A stretch of 64,000 nt of DNA. It comes from Multifurca ochricompacta. Taxonomy: Eukaryota; Basidiomycota; Agaricomycetes; Russulales; Russulaceae. The notes beneath the pieces were generated by a model. It saw nothing but the letters and a program-made list of their open reading frames with translations. It was not told the DNA's origin and searched no databases. Position numbers and translations under genes: made by a program. The stretch covers positions 740,490 to 804,489 of the forward strand of contig WTXG01000007.1 in the NCBI GenBank assembly GCA_022496185.1. The letters run 5' to 3'. Positions 44,410 through 56,469 of the stretch are shown one piece after another; the stretch's first letter is position 1, and the number at the start of each line of letters is the position of its first letter.

Positions 44410-44999
44410 TGTAACGCCTGGTGTGGGCGTTTGTCACGATGTGTGATAGGTCGTGTAGCAAACTACAAGTCAGGTGTGTACTGTCTTTCAAGCACACAGA
44501 GTTCGGGTGAGGAGTCAATACCAAGGAGCTAATCCCTTTAGTATCAGTGAGCAGAAGAGTGCCAAAAGCACTGAGATGATTCAAGAGTCAGGTCTTAGAG
44601 ATCACCCAGAAGGTAATGCACCAAGTCGATTAAGAAGTCGAGTCTAAGGCATATAGGCTATCTAAGCAGGCCTTATATACGTAATAGAAGTCGGAGTCTA
44701 AATCGGAGTGTCGTACTTGATGTATCAATGGAATCGTAATGTAACCAAATGGGGGCAGAGTCAATGTGGGCCAGGTGAGAATATACGTAGACGGATCCAG
44801 TATAGTCGCGATTCTGGTGGGAAAATACATAAGAGTTCTTGTGTAAGGTATGAGTCAAGATAAGCACAGCCCAGGTCAAAGATAAGGAACAAATAGGTAC
44901 AAAGGAAGTCACAACATGGTCAACAAGGGGCAAACAGGGCCAAAGGACATGTCACATGAAGAGAAAAGGAAACAAGATGACGCAATGGGGTTCGTAACA
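44410..44999 (-). repeat. 5' LTR of G3
   Basis: Plus strand TGTAACGCCTGGTGTG...GGTTCGTAACA; TATA on minus strand near 44675. Confidence 0.94.
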
Positions 45000-45020
45000 T
45001 TTAGGGCTTCTTTAGACATA

Positions 45021-46613
45021 CAGTGGGTCAAAAAACCGTCCCAATGTTTGCACCATTTCTAGTATTCACTCTATAGCACCTCAGCATTTAGGAATCTGGT
45101 TATGGTGTGGCTGTATGTCTGAAAGCCCTGCTTCCTGGCTACCATGCCCAATTTGGATCAAAGAAATTGGCCATGATATAAGCATTTTATGATCAAATCA
45201 AATCAATCAATCATCAGGACAGTTTTTTGACCCACATTTTAAATCCACTATCTGCCCAATTACTACTTTATTTCACCCCTTTTTGCCTTGGTAACTCCTT
45301 GAATCCTTTTAGTCATCCTTTCTATAACCTTTTGCCATCATTCTGGTGCATTTTTATTCCACTCCTCCACCACCCTCTCCCACAACTCAAGTACCCCCTT
45401 GACTGGTTAAGATCCATCTTCAGATCCACCCAGAGGTGTCCAATGGGGCTAATATTTCAAGGGATTGGGCTATCCATACCAGGCTTCAATATTCCTGTCT
45501 TAAAACTGCTGGCTTGCCTTCTTGGAATTGTGTTTTGGGTCATTGTCCTGCTGAAACATGGTTTCACCCTCCACCATTTCCAACTTTTCAAACCTTTCCA
45601 CCACTCCGCCATCCAAAATATCACAGTACTGGCATGGATTCATGATCCCCTAAACCCCTGTAAGCATTCCTAGTCCATTCCACCCCATACAAGACCAATA
45701 CCATAAGTTCTTCCTCCTCCATGCTTGACTGTCAGGGTGGTGGTTCTGTCAGAGGGTGGTTCTCCCTTATTTTTCTAAGTGTAGCTCCTTCTGTCTGAAC
45801 CAATTCTGTTCATTATAGTCTCACCTGACCACAAGATCCTTTTCCAGTCATCCACTGTCCAATTTTCATGGTAACCACTCTCTGACAGAACCACCACCCT
45901 GACAGTCAAGCATGGAGGAGGAAGAACTTATGGTATTGGTCTTGTATGGGGTGGAATGGACTAGGAATGCTTACAGGGGTTTAGGGGATCATGAATCCAT
46001 GCCAGTACTGTGATATTTTGGATGGTGGAGTGGTGGAAAGGTTTGAAAAGTTGGAAATGGTGGAGGGTGAAACCATGTTTCAGCAGGACAATGACCCAAA
46101 ACACAATTCCAAGAAGGCAAGCCAGCAGTTTTAAGACAGGAATATTGAAGCCTGGTATGGATAGCCCAATCCCTTGAAATATTAGCCCCATTGGACACCT
46201 CTGGGTGGATCTGAAGATGGATCTTAACCAGTCAAGGGGGTACTTGAGTTGTGGGAGAGGGTGGTGGAGGAGTGGAATAAAAATGCACCAGAATGATGGC
46301 AAAAGGTTATAGAAAGGATGACTAAAAGGATTCAAGGAGTTACCAAGGCAAAAAGGGGTGAAAAAAAGGAGTAATTGGGCAGATAGTGGATTTAAAATGT
46401 GGGTCAAAAAACTGTCCCGATGATTGATTGATTTGATTTGATCATAAAATGCTTATATCATGGCCAATTTCTTTGATCCAAATTGGGCATGGTAGCCAGG
46501 AAGCAGGGCTTTCAGACATACAGCCACACCATAACCAGATTCCTAAATGCTGAGGTGCTATAGAGTGAATACTAGAAATGGTGCAAACATTGGGACGGTT
46601 TTTTGACCCACTG
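45021..46613. mobile_element. Palindromic Tc1/mariner element T1 (1593 bp)
   Basis: TA on both sides (45019-45020, 46614-46615). Ends CAGTGGGTCAAAAAACCGTC and its complement. The two halves (about 735 bp each) are near-perfect inverted repeats around a spacer of about 125 bp; the symmetry centre is 45817. Each arm carries the C-terminal half of a Tc1-type transposase. A second inward copy of the end motif (ACAGTTTTTTGACCCAC) lies about 200 bp in. It sits in C3. Confidence 0.93.
45240..45880 (-). pseudogene. Tc1-type transposase fragment in T1 (left arm plus spacer)
   Basis: Minus strand. The spacer gives GQWMTGKGSCGQVRL-type sequence, and T2 keeps the same region as WTVDDWKRILWSGET. The arm gives the second catalytic Asp segment (FQQDNDPKHNSKKASQ) and, in another frame, the C-terminus (MTKRIQGVTKAKRG). 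Frameshifts and stops are shared with T2. The N-terminal DNA-binding half is absent. The right arm (about 45885-46400, plus strand) holds the same fragment inverted. Confidence 0.8.
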
Positions 46614-48003
46614 TATGGCCCATTCTTTGATGCCAGATTTCTAGTGAGGCAGATGCAGTTGTATTGATACTGTTTAGGACATGTTTGCCTAGTATTCAAT
46701 ACAATTTGCCAAACTTCCATGCTTCCACTATGATGTTTTTGCCATATTTTATAGTTGCCTTCTTGTTATCAAAGAAGACAGTTGCCCCTTTTTCTACTAG
46801 GGCACTAGTGGAAAGAATTTTGTGACCTCCTGGCATATGAAGGACATTGCTCAATTCCAAGTCAAAACCTTGATCTGTTCTGATGGTCACAGTGCCAACT
46901 CCATTTGTTTTGACTATGGAGTTGTCACCTAGTGACACTTCATGGGTGGTGTCAACTTTATATGTATCAAAGTCTTCAAGGTTGGGACTGAAATGAGCCA
47001 TTGCTCCACTATCAAGCATCCAATAATCTGAGTTGATATCCAGATTATAGGTGTGAACATAAAGGCAAATGTGAGGTGCTTCTTGCACCTCCTCTATTTT
47101 GCCACTACCATTAACTACAGTGGCTATAGTATGTACATGTTGGGCCTCAGCCCTCTTCTTGTTCCCTGCCTTGCCTTTTTTGGCATTCTCCAGGTCCTTC
47201 TTCTTTGCACAAGCATTGGACTTGTGTCCAGGCTTTTGGCAGTAGAAGCAGACCACCCCTTGTGAACTAGGGGCAGCAGCAGGAAGTGGTGATATATTTT
47301 TAGGTTTGTTTGATTTGACTGGTGCTGCCTTAGACAGGACAGCACTACCACTTCCTGAGGGACCTGCCAGATGACTTTCTTCATTTAGGAACCTCTGCAC
47401 AAGGTCCTGAGGAGAAAGTCACTCTGGGTCACCAGAGGCTAGTATGGAGCCAGCAATGGCACTGTAGGAGTCAGGGAGAGCCTTCAATAAAATGAAGCTC
47501 ATCTGGAGGTCATTGACCTCCATCCCATTCTCCCTAAGGGTACTCCTGGCATCTAGAACCTTTTGTAATTGGGTTCTAAATGACTGTCCTTCATCAAGAT
47601 GGAAGGACACCAGGGCAAGCCACAAATTGTAGGTGGCCATGCTGCCTACAGAGCCATAAAGCTGTTCCAACTTATTATACTTCTCATAAAGAGAAGGATA
47701 ATCAGCATCAGAGGCTACTTGAGAGTAGACCTCTTGGGAAACATTTAGGAATAAAAGCCCAATTAACATTTCCTCTTCACCCATCCATTCCCTAAGGATG
47801 GGGTTGATGACTTCCTTCTGCATTTTCTCCTTTTCCTCCTTGTCCTCTGGGAGGAGGGGCATATCAGGAAAGTTAAAGGCAATATGCCTCCTGAGCCCAT
47901 TCATCCTCAAGAGGGCATTGAAGGTGGCAGACCAAGTCTGCCAGTTGGAGCCATCAAGGCACTCCATCTTGGAGGAGGGAGGGAAGACAATTGAGGATGG
48001 CAT
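46614..48003 (-). pseudogene. Copia C3 gag and protease
   Basis: ATG at 48003 (MPSSIVFPPSSKMECLDG). Open for 194 codons through the Gag domain (WQTWSATFNALLRMN, TYNLWLALVSFHLDEG, SFILLKALPDSYSAIAGS). TGA near 47417 replaces the Arg that C2 has in PERLSPQDL. It continues open from 47400 to 46696: zinc knuckle CFYCQKPGHKSNAC, protease WMLDSGAMAHF (T-to-M next to the DSGA core), then ILSTSALVEKGATVFFDNKKA. A TGA near 46695 and then T1 interrupt; integrase resumes beyond T1 and G3. Confidence 0.88.
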
Positions 48004-48595
48004 ATTGAGATGTTATGAGTGTTCCTGGTTCCAAGGAGCAGTTGGAACCAGTGCCCAGGTCTTGCTTAAGAGCGCCACCCCCCACTGTGGCACTATGCTT
48101 CAGAACCTAAGAAGGTCCTGCCTCTGTTGTGCAACTTTCTAGGTATAGTAAAGCTGTCTAATGCAATCCTGCAACTAGACATAAGCTCTGGTAGACTAGC
48201 CAGAGTGTCTAGTGTAAACAAGACTGGGAGTCATGTCATGGAGGAGCCAACTGCAAGTTCCACTAGAGACAAAGGGTGTATAGCCCTTCCTCTAGTGCTG
48301 GTGGTGGAGTCCATGATTAAGCCCTAGATGATTGGGGCCATGACTGAGTAGACTATTAGATTTCCTCTGGTGGGGTGAACCCCCACAACATGGCAGTGAA
48401 TACTTCTGCCCAGAGACAAAACCTTCTAGCTACTATGTAAAGACTATAGTAGTGCAGCCTACTTGTATTGAGCCCAAGTGTCATGGGAGTGACTACCCAT
48501 GCCTTGTTCTAGACCCTAAACTCTACCTGCAGGTCACTAAACCTAGCTTATGGATCAAGCCAAGCATTAACTGGACTTAAAGCCACAAGCTTCTG
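48004..48595 (-). other. Copia C3 5' leader, part 2
   Basis: Non-coding; collinear with 19400-19990 in C2. Interrupted at TTCTG by G4; the rest is at 56120-56469. Confidence 0.75.
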
Positions 48596-49189
48596 TGTTA
48601 TGAACCCTGCTGCGTCATTTCTTTCCATTTTCCTCCCATGTGATGTGCCATTTGGCCTTGTTTATGCTTTGTTGATTGCATTTATGACCCCCTTTGTACA
48701 TATTTGTTCCTTATCTTTGACTGAGGCTGTGCTTATCTCTGACTCATACCTTACACAAGAACTCTTATGTATTTTCCCACCAGAATCGCAACTATACCAG
48801 ATTCATCTATGTATATTCTCACCTGGCCCACCCTGACTCCGTTCTTCATATGGATAGATTACAACTTCATTGATACACTGAGTATGATACTCCAGTTTAG
48901 ACTCTGACTCTGTTATGTATATAAGACCTACGTAGATAGCCCTGTACAGCTCAGACTCGACTTCTTAATCGACTTGGTGCATTACCTTCTGGGTGATCTC
49001 TAAGACCTGACCTCTGAATCGTCTCAGTGCTTCTGGCACTTCTCTGCTCACCGATACTAAGGGATTAGCTCCTTGGTATTGACTTCTCACCCGATCTCCG
49101 TGCACTTGAAAGACAGTGCGCACTTGACCTCGTAGTTTTGCTACACGACTTGTCACATGTTGTGCTGAACATCTGCACCAGACATTACA
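48596..49189 (+). repeat. 5' LTR of G4
   Basis: TGTTATGAACCCTGCT...CCAGACATTACA. TATATAAG near 48918; AGACTCGACTT at 48953-48963. Confidence 0.94.
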
Positions 49190-49191
49190 TT

Positions 49192-49202
49192 AAGTCAAGT
49201 CT
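49192..49202 (+). other. Primer-binding site of G4 (self-priming type)
   Basis: AAGTCAAGTCT, complementary to 48953-48963 in 10 of 11 positions. The mismatch is a CpG-to-CpA change in the site. Confidence 0.68.
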
Positions 49203-49210
49203 CCCCCACC

Positions 49211-50738
49211 ATGGCTTCATCTAGTCGAAGCCAGACTTTGCACAACGAAGAACTTATCGACTGCTGAGACGAGGATAATCTTTCACAACAGATCCTTGGC
49301 TCTGCCGTCTGGAAAGACTTTGAAACCAAGTTTGGATACTACGTCTATTACAACGATCAGTACCAGCCAGTTGAATACGATGAACAGAAACGGGTTTGGT
49401 ACTGTATCCGTTACTCTCAAAGCCATCGTTCCTGGGTTACCACAGGACCTGCCCCACCAGAGTACGGCTTAGGACCTTGGAGAGAAAACCCTCCAGCCAT
49501 CATCACAGATTCAGAAACCGAAGAATACATTGAAGAAAGCAGCGAAGACGCACAAGTCATAGCCACTAGTTTTACGGCTCCAACGGTTGCACCCGAGAGT
49601 ACTACATTCAGAATACCTGCTTTAGTCTCTCCCCAGATCACATGACAGACCTCAGACACCCTGACCATCACTTATCCAACAATGTCGACCATTGCTGCAC
49701 AATTGCCAGACCCCACTCCAGCTGTCCCACTCTGAACCTCCCTCCCCCATCAGGATGTCTTACGGGAGTCCTGCCAACTACATTCACCAGCAACTGATCT
49801 CAGAGCAAGAAGTTCATGCTCGAGTTCGAGACATTCAAAAATTTCAATCATGACATCCCGCAGATCATTAACCCTTCCAACGAACCAACCTTTTTCTCTC
49901 ACTCATCAGAGGAGACTCTGTTGACGATTGGACAATGGAGCAGATTGAATGGCTGAATGATAGGGTTACAGCCAGAATCAGAACTACAGATGAGGATCTG
50001 TGGGATATAGTGGCGCAAAGATTTAAAGACGCCTTCACAGATGGGCAGGCCAAGCAGAAGGCTGCCAGAGAGTTGAAGTCCCTGAAAATGGAAAGAGGGG
50101 ACTTGGATGGCTATGTAGCCAAGTTCCGCAACCTGGCCAAGAGAGTGGGGTATGATGTGAACAAAGAGGCAATGCTCGACCTCTTCTCCCAGGGGGCTGC
50201 CCAACCCCCTGGTGAAGAACATCATTCAGTTCCATCACCCTAAGTCGTGGAGCCAGTGGACGAACACTGCCAGAAGACAGCAGCAAGATTATCTGGATTT
50301 CCAGACATGTTTTGGTGTAGATACCAAGAAGGGTAAAACCCGTGACCAATGGAAGGCGGTGTTCAGAGTAAAACCCACACCTTCACACGACCCAAACACC
50401 ATGGACACATCCACAGATCATACTAGGGCTCGCACAGCACTCACCAATGATGAAAAGAAGTCTCTCATGAAGGAGGGACACTGCTTCCACTGCCGAGCTC
50501 AAGGACACATGTCATGGTTTTGCCCCAAGAAAACAATTGAGCCACTGAAGCCACTGTGGCAGCATCTACTACGACACCACCTGTGCAGAACTTACCTACT
50601 CCAGTCAAAGAAAACCCAACGACCGCCTCGAAAACAAAGGAGCAAAAGGCAGAGGCCATTTGGGAACATATGATGAATGAAGATGAGGCAGTCCGTGCCT
50701 TGTTGGTTGATAAGGCCTTCAGCCACAAGGATTTTTGA
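49211..50738 (+). pseudogene. Gypsy G4 gag
   Basis: The only G copy here with ATG (49211, context CCACCATGG; MASSSRSQTLHNEELID). TGA at 49265-49267 and 49643-49645 where relatives have CGA. Frameshifts near 49730 and 49880. Open from about 49935 (MEQIEWLNDRVTARIRT) with FKDAFTDGQAKQKAARELK; a one-base gain in a G run near 50195. Zinc knuckle CFHCRAQGHMSWFC with all metal ligands kept. Ends AVRALLVDKAFSHKDF, TGA 50736-50738, at the conserved T5 junction. Confidence 0.87.
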
Positions 50739-53700
50739 TCGGCTCGACCCCATTGGCCTGGGCAAGAGCACTTCATGTAACTTCTGTGTACACTAGTCGT
50801 TTCAAATCATTAAAAATACCAGTACACTTTGAAACCAAACAGAAGACAGCCGACAGATGGATATTAATCGACTCTGGAGCAACGGATAATTTCATCAGTC
50901 AAAGACTCCAGAAGGCATTAGGGCTGGGAACACAGTTACTTCCCCAAGAAAAGAATATTTGGAACATAGATGGAACAGCTAACAAAGCTGGAAAAATCAC
51001 ACATTGCTGTGATTTGGAGGTACAGGTTGGGGAGCGAACCAAGCAACTCTGCTTCCTCATCACAGACCTAGGAGACAAAGATATGGTTCTTGGATATCCA
51101 TGGCTGGCAGCATTTGAACCCAAAATCAACTGGGCAGAAGCAACCATGGACAAGGACTTTTACCCAGTTATTATTACATCCCTGGGGTACAATTATGCTG
51201 CACGACATCCTTTCACCCATGCCATTGTTATGGGATCAGCTGTCACCTGGAGTGATGTGGAACCTGTGGATTGGGTATACTGTTATGTCATGAAAGCATC
51301 AGAGTTGGCTCAGGTAGAAGCACAAAAGAATCCAGAAAAGACATTTGAAGAAGTGGTCCCCGCAGAGTATCATCGACACTGGAAGGTCTTCTTGGAGGAG
51401 GAGTCACAACGTTTCCCTCCCTCTTGACCTTGGGATCATGCCATCAATTTCATCCCGGATGCCCTGCAGTCAGTTGATTGTAAAATATACCCACTGTCTC
51501 AGCCAGAAAAAGAAGTGCTTTCAACCTTCCTAGAGGAACATCTGGCAAAGGGATACATACAACCCTCTAACTCACCCTATGCCTCGCCCTTCTTCTTCAT
51601 TAAAAAGAAGGACAGGAAGCTACAACCGGTGCAGGACTACAGACAGATTAATGAACTTACAGTGAAGAACAACTACCCACTTCCTCTAATCTCAGAAATC
51701 ATTGATAAAATGCACAACAAAACCTTATTTTCAAAGATGGATGTCTGTTGGGACTATAACAACATCCGTATTCAAGAAGGTGACCAACCCAAAGCTGCCT
51801 TTAAGACCAATCAAGGACTTTTCGAACCCAATGTCATGTTCTTCGGCTTGACAAATTCACCCACGACCTTCCAATCAATGATGAACCATATTTTCCGAGA
51901 CCTGATCCTCACAGAAGAAGTAGTCATATACATGGATGACATTCTAGTGGCCACAAGAAATGACATTAATCATCACCGCACCTGTGTTCATGAAGTATTA
52001 GATATCCTGGCAAAACATGACCTCTACCTGAAACCAGCCAAGTGTTCCTTTGAACAGACTAGTGTTGAATACTTGGGTGTCATCTTGGAGGGTGGTCAAG
52101 TATGAATGGATCCTGTAAAGGTACAAGGTATTCAGGAATGGTCCATTCCTCAATGCACCAAAGATGTCAGATTGTTCATTGGATTCTGTAACTTCTACTG
52201 GTGATTTGTCAAAGGGTTTTCAGCCATAGCCAGACCACTTAACGATTTACTGAAAAAGGACGTATCCTGGTACTGGGGAACATTACAACAGGAGGCCTTT
52301 GACTGAATAAAGACAATTATCAGTTCAGAACCTGTTCTTATTCAGCCAGACCTAGAGAAACCATTTGAACTTGAGGTTGATGCCTCGATGTATGCAAATG
52401 GAGCTGTCCTCTCCCAATGAGATCACACTGGAATCCTTCATCCAGTGGCATTTTATTCAGAAACCTTCTCACCAGCAGAAAGAAACTATGACATCTGGGA
52501 TAGAGAGCTATTGGCTATCATAAAGGCACTACGACATTGGCGACCATATCTGGCCGGATCCCCACACAAAACTATCATTTATACTGACCACTCTAACCTC
52601 CTCTACTGGCAAGAGCCCCATAAAATCAGCTGATGTGTCGCATGAGAAGTTCTAGAGCTAGAAGAGTACAATTTCATGCTCAAACACCTCCCTGGAGCTC
52701 ACAATGTGCAAGCAGATGCATTATCTAGACTGGCCAATAGTGACAAAGGGGAAGATGACAATGATAATATTGTGGTACTACCAGAAGACGTCTTTGCAAA
52801 GACAGCAGTTGTCAGCCTACATGACATGGATCTATGGGCCCAAGTAATGCAAAATATGAACCAAGAATTGTGCAAATCTTGGGCAGAGCCACACAACATT
52901 AAAATGAAGAACGGCCTTTGGTGGAAGGACAGTGATTGATTGGTTGTCACTGGTGGTGACAACGTTAAGAGGGGGGTGATCCATTTTCACCACGACCTTC
53001 CTTCTGCAGGACACCCTGGTATTGCAAACACTTACACCCTTGCCAAACAAGACTACTGGTGGCCAAACATGAAAAAGGATATAGAGGCATACATAAAGGG
53101 ATGTGTGGAATGTCAGGCAAACAAAGTAAACACTCACCCAAAACCGCCAGCACTCTCACCCATTACACCAATCATGACAGCCCCTTTCCAGACCATTGCT
53201 ATGGACTTTATTGTCAAGCTACCACTGTCACAAGGATATGACTTGATACTCACCATCACAGACCATGATTATTCCAAAGCTGCTCTCTTCATCCCCTGTA
53301 ACGAAACAATATCAGCAGAGGGAGTCACTAAACTTTACCTGGACCATGTCTATCAACATTACAGACTCCCCCAGAAGATTATTTCCAACCGAGATCCATG
53401 ATTTGCATCCATATTTGCCCAGGCCCTTTGTAAACATCTCAACATCCAACAGAACATTTCCATGGCATATCACCCTCAAACAGACGGACAGTCAGAATGA
53501 ACAAACCAATGGTTGGAACAGTATCTTTGATTCTGGTGCAATGAGCAACAAGACAACTGGGCAGAATGGCTGGCGACAGCTGAGTTCGCACACAACAGCT
53601 GGCCAAGTGGGACAACAAAGGTCTCCCCCTTCTCCCTTATTATGGGATGGAACCCTCACACCACATGGACAGATAAACCCACAAACGTGCCATCTGTAAT

Positions 53701-54298
53701 GCAGCATATCAGCCAATGGGAGAAAATATGGGAATTGGCCAATAGAAACCTTCAGAAGGTGCAAAAGACCCTGGCTGAGAAGCCCACAAGGTTTACACCC
53801 TATCAAGCCAGAGATCAAGTCTGGTTGGAGGGACATAACATCCATACCTCCCATCCAATGGCAAAACTCACTCCCAGACATCACGGGCCATTCAAGATAG
53901 AACAGAAGCTGTCTGATGTTACATACAAATTGACATTGCCGCCCACATGGAAGATTCACCCCATCTTCCATGCCAACCTCTTAACGCCATACAAAGAAAC
54001 CTCCATGCATGGACAGAACTTCCCCAGACCACCTCCCGAATTAGTCAACGGGGAACTAGAGTGGGAAGTAGAGTGTATTGTGGATGCCAAATGGAAGGGA
54101 CGAGGGTGTAACTGAAAGCTCCACTATTTGATCAAATGGAAGGGATTCCCCGATGCCAACAGCTCATGGGAAGCTGCTGCGGACGTCTTTGCACCCAAAC
54201 TCATTGAAGACTTCTACAGATGCCACCCCCAGGCAGATAAAGAGCAGACTGCAATACACTCAGTTGGACAACCCTCTTCCCCACAACCACTCAAGTAA
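50735..54298 (+). pseudogene. Gypsy G4 pol, one long frame with many TGA stops
   Basis: Protease DSGATDNFISQR (DSGA 50870-50881). RT with FFFIKKKDRKLQPVQDYRQ, KMDVCWDYNNIRI and YMDD at 51929-51940. RNase [34 protein letters not shown]. Integrase HHDLPSAGHPG...CVECQANK, Asp in AMDFIVKLPL, Asp/Asn change in ISNRDP (second catalytic Asp region) and DGQSE. GPF/Y-type HHGPFKIEQ; chromodomain WEVECIVDAK, YLIKWKGFPDANSSWE. In-frame TGA at 51425, 52103, 52201, 52304, 52418, 52631, 52643, 52937, 53399, 53498, 53528 and near 54113, mostly where sister copies have Arg. It ends at TAA 54296-54298. Confidence 0.9.
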
Positions 54299-54303
54299 CA
54301 TCA

Positions 54304-55494
54304 ATGTCTCCATCCAGTGTCCATACCTCCGCTGCCATCGATGCGTTTCCCCTACTTTCTCCTCTGCATCCTCCTTCTCACCCATTATCTCCTATTGACT
54401 ACGATGCGGCTGCCAAGGTGGCCAAAGGGATCAGAACTGCCGATATCAACGAAGATTTTAATCTGCCCGAACACCCCCATCCCAACGACCTGATTGATGT
54501 CAACTTTGGTGACGAAGCCCCCAAGTTCCCCTTCTTTCCGAATAACCCCGGATCCCAATTTTACTTCCCACTGATGATCCCAATGTCCAGGAACAATGGC
54601 ACAACCAAGGTTGCCAAATATATCTATTACACCAATGAGGGTATGGACGTGGCTGGATGTCTAGAGAAAGGAGGGCTGGTCTACGGGGCCCCAGTATACT
54701 TGGAGGAAAAGAAATTTGACCGACTCCATTACATTCTTGGGCCAGAGCATCTGCAGCATCTATCGGCTCATGACCCCCACGCTTTTGCTATAAATGAAGT
54801 ACTCCAGGACCTGCACATGCCACAACTTACTGCTGAGATTGCATGACTGCGCAAGTTTCAAGCGCTTAGGGACAACCTGGAGATGCAGCACCATGACTAC
54901 AAACAGCAGATGGTGAGAATCAATCGAGGGGTCTTTGATATAGAGCAGCACCTGGCTGGCATTAGGACACGACTAGAGCTTGGCGAAGCGTATCAGATCA
55001 TATCCGAACAGTATGCTGATATTTTTGCCCAACCCCTTCCCTGTCACCACCTTGACCTAGCACCTCAGCTTAACCTGCATGCCCTTGAAATGCCATGCCT
55101 TCATGAAAACCCCAATGGTAAGCTTTGCTGGCACTGCAGCAGCAAATACCATCTTAGCTGGTGCTGCCCCATGGCCAAGAAGCAATGTCGACATTGCCAA
55201 AGTACTTCACACTGGAGCTGCCAATGTTTATTCTGATGACTCACACAGGCCCCCACCATCCAGAACCCGTCGGGATGGTGTGGCAAGTGCCTCTCCCACA
55301 ACGCTGGGCACCGGGAGATTGACTGCCATGTCTACGATGGCTGTTTTCACTGTGGGAGATGAGGCCCCTATAGTTTTCCATGAACCCACATTTGCCCAGA
55401 GGATGAGGACAAAGAAAACTATGATGTGGACCACTATGCAGTAGCTGATGACTACCTGTCCCTGGTACAGGACGACGATGGTATGCCACTCTAG
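54304..55494 (+). pseudogene. Gypsy G4 ORF3 (zinc-knuckle protein), own ATG
   Basis: The ATG at 54304 (MSPSSVHTSAAIDAFP) lies five bases after the Pol stop and in a different frame. Length 396 codons to TAG 55492-55494, the same as G3. Open for 180 codons (EAPKFPFFPNNPGSQF, KYIYYTNEGMDVAGCLEK, GAPVYLEEKK); TGA near 54844, 55236, 55361 and 55379. Helical GVFDIEQHLAGIRTRLELG; knuckles CWHCSSKYHLSWCC and CRHCQSTSHWSCQC are readable, then CGKCLSHNAGHREIDC. The ATG after a stop supports a separate third protein. Confidence 0.85.
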
Positions 55495-55525
55495 CTGGCT
55501 CTGCTAGGACTTAGAGAGGAGGTAA

Positions 55526-56119
55526 TGTTACAAACCCTGCTGCGTCATTTCTTTCCATTTTCCTCCCATGTGATGTGCCATTTGGCCTTGTTTATGCTTT
55601 GTTGATTGCATTTATGACCCCCTTTGTACATATTTGTTCCTTATCTTTGACCGAGGCTGTGCTTATCTCTGACTCATACCTTACACAAGAACTCTTATGT
55701 ATTTTCCCACCAGAATCGCAACTATACCAGATTCATCTATGTATATTCTCACCTGGCCCACCCTGACTCCGTTCTTCATATGGATAGATTACAACTTCGT
55801 TGATACACCAAGTACGATACTCCAGTTTAGACTCTGACTCTGTTATGTATATAAGACCTACATAGATAGCCCTGTACAGCTCAGACTCGACTTCTTAATC
55901 GACTTGGTGCATTACCTTCTGGGTGATCTCTAAGACCCAACCTCTGAATCATCTCAGTGCTTCTGGCACTTCTCTGCTCACCAATACTAAGGGATTAGCT
56001 CCTTGGTATTGACTTCTCACCCGATCTCCGTGCACTTGAAAGACAGTGTGCACTTGACCTTGTAGTTTTGCTACACAACTTGTCACACATTGTGCTGAAT
56101 GTCCACACCAGACATTACA
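55526..56119 (+). repeat. 3' LTR of G4 with polypurine tract
   Basis: TGTTACAAACCC...CAGACATTACA; polypurine tract AGAGAGGAGGTAA just before it. CpG sites differ from the 5' LTR (for example TTGACCGAGG against TTGACTGAGG). Confidence 0.94.
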
Positions 56120-56469
56120 TTCTGGCTATAGGCCTACTAAGACTATCTATGGGACAAAGACCCAGCTACAACTATGAATGTTACTAATACCTAGTGTGCA
56201 CTCAAGGAGCTCAAGGTGTTTCACCTGCTTAGGGTCCCTCTGCACCTTTCACAAGAACCCTGAAGGGCTAGCCAAACAGTTCAGGATGAGCAGTAAACTG
56301 CATCATCCTGTGGGGTGTTAAGGTGCACAGACAGTAAATAAGAAAGCTCACAAGAAAAGCTGGTGGGAAAGACTTTGAAGCTTTTGAGAGCTTTGATGTG
56401 CAAGAGCAAGTTGGGCTGTAAATGAACAAAGGGAAATTTCAGTCAGTATGAGCAGCAGGGCCCATAACC
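56120..56469 (-). other. Copia C3 5' leader, part 1, with primer-binding site
   Basis: Non-coding. The primer site GGTTATGGGCCC (minus strand) is at 56458-56469, next to the LTR. Confidence 0.75.

Larger units (their letters stand above)
36135..44999 (-). mobile_element. Ty3/Gypsy chromovirus G3, reverse, full length with LTR D1 inside
   Basis: LTRs 36135-36729 (3') and 44410-44999 (5'); TSD TTTAG at 36130-36134 and 45000-45004. It spans 8.9 kb, about 7.5 kb without the D1 insertion. This is the G copy with the longest open ORF3. Confidence 0.95.
48596..56119 (+). mobile_element. Ty3/Gypsy chromovirus G4, full length (7.5 kb)
   Basis: LTRs 48596-49189 and 55526-56119 (594 bp each), TSD TTCTG at 48591-48595 and 56120-56124. 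The reading frame is kept over more than 3 kb of pol but is punctuated by TGA codons. Confidence 0.95.

Noticed and set aside
45227..45673. 148-residue open frame on the plus strand of T1, and its twins in T1 and T2
   Set aside because: It is antisense to the Tc1 transposase fragment and occurs twice only because the element is palindromic.
45005..46660. Hairpin as a host gene-silencing locus
   Set aside because: The palindrome has terminal repeats and TA flanks and a second copy exists, so a transposon explains it; RNAi effects stay a hypothesis only.
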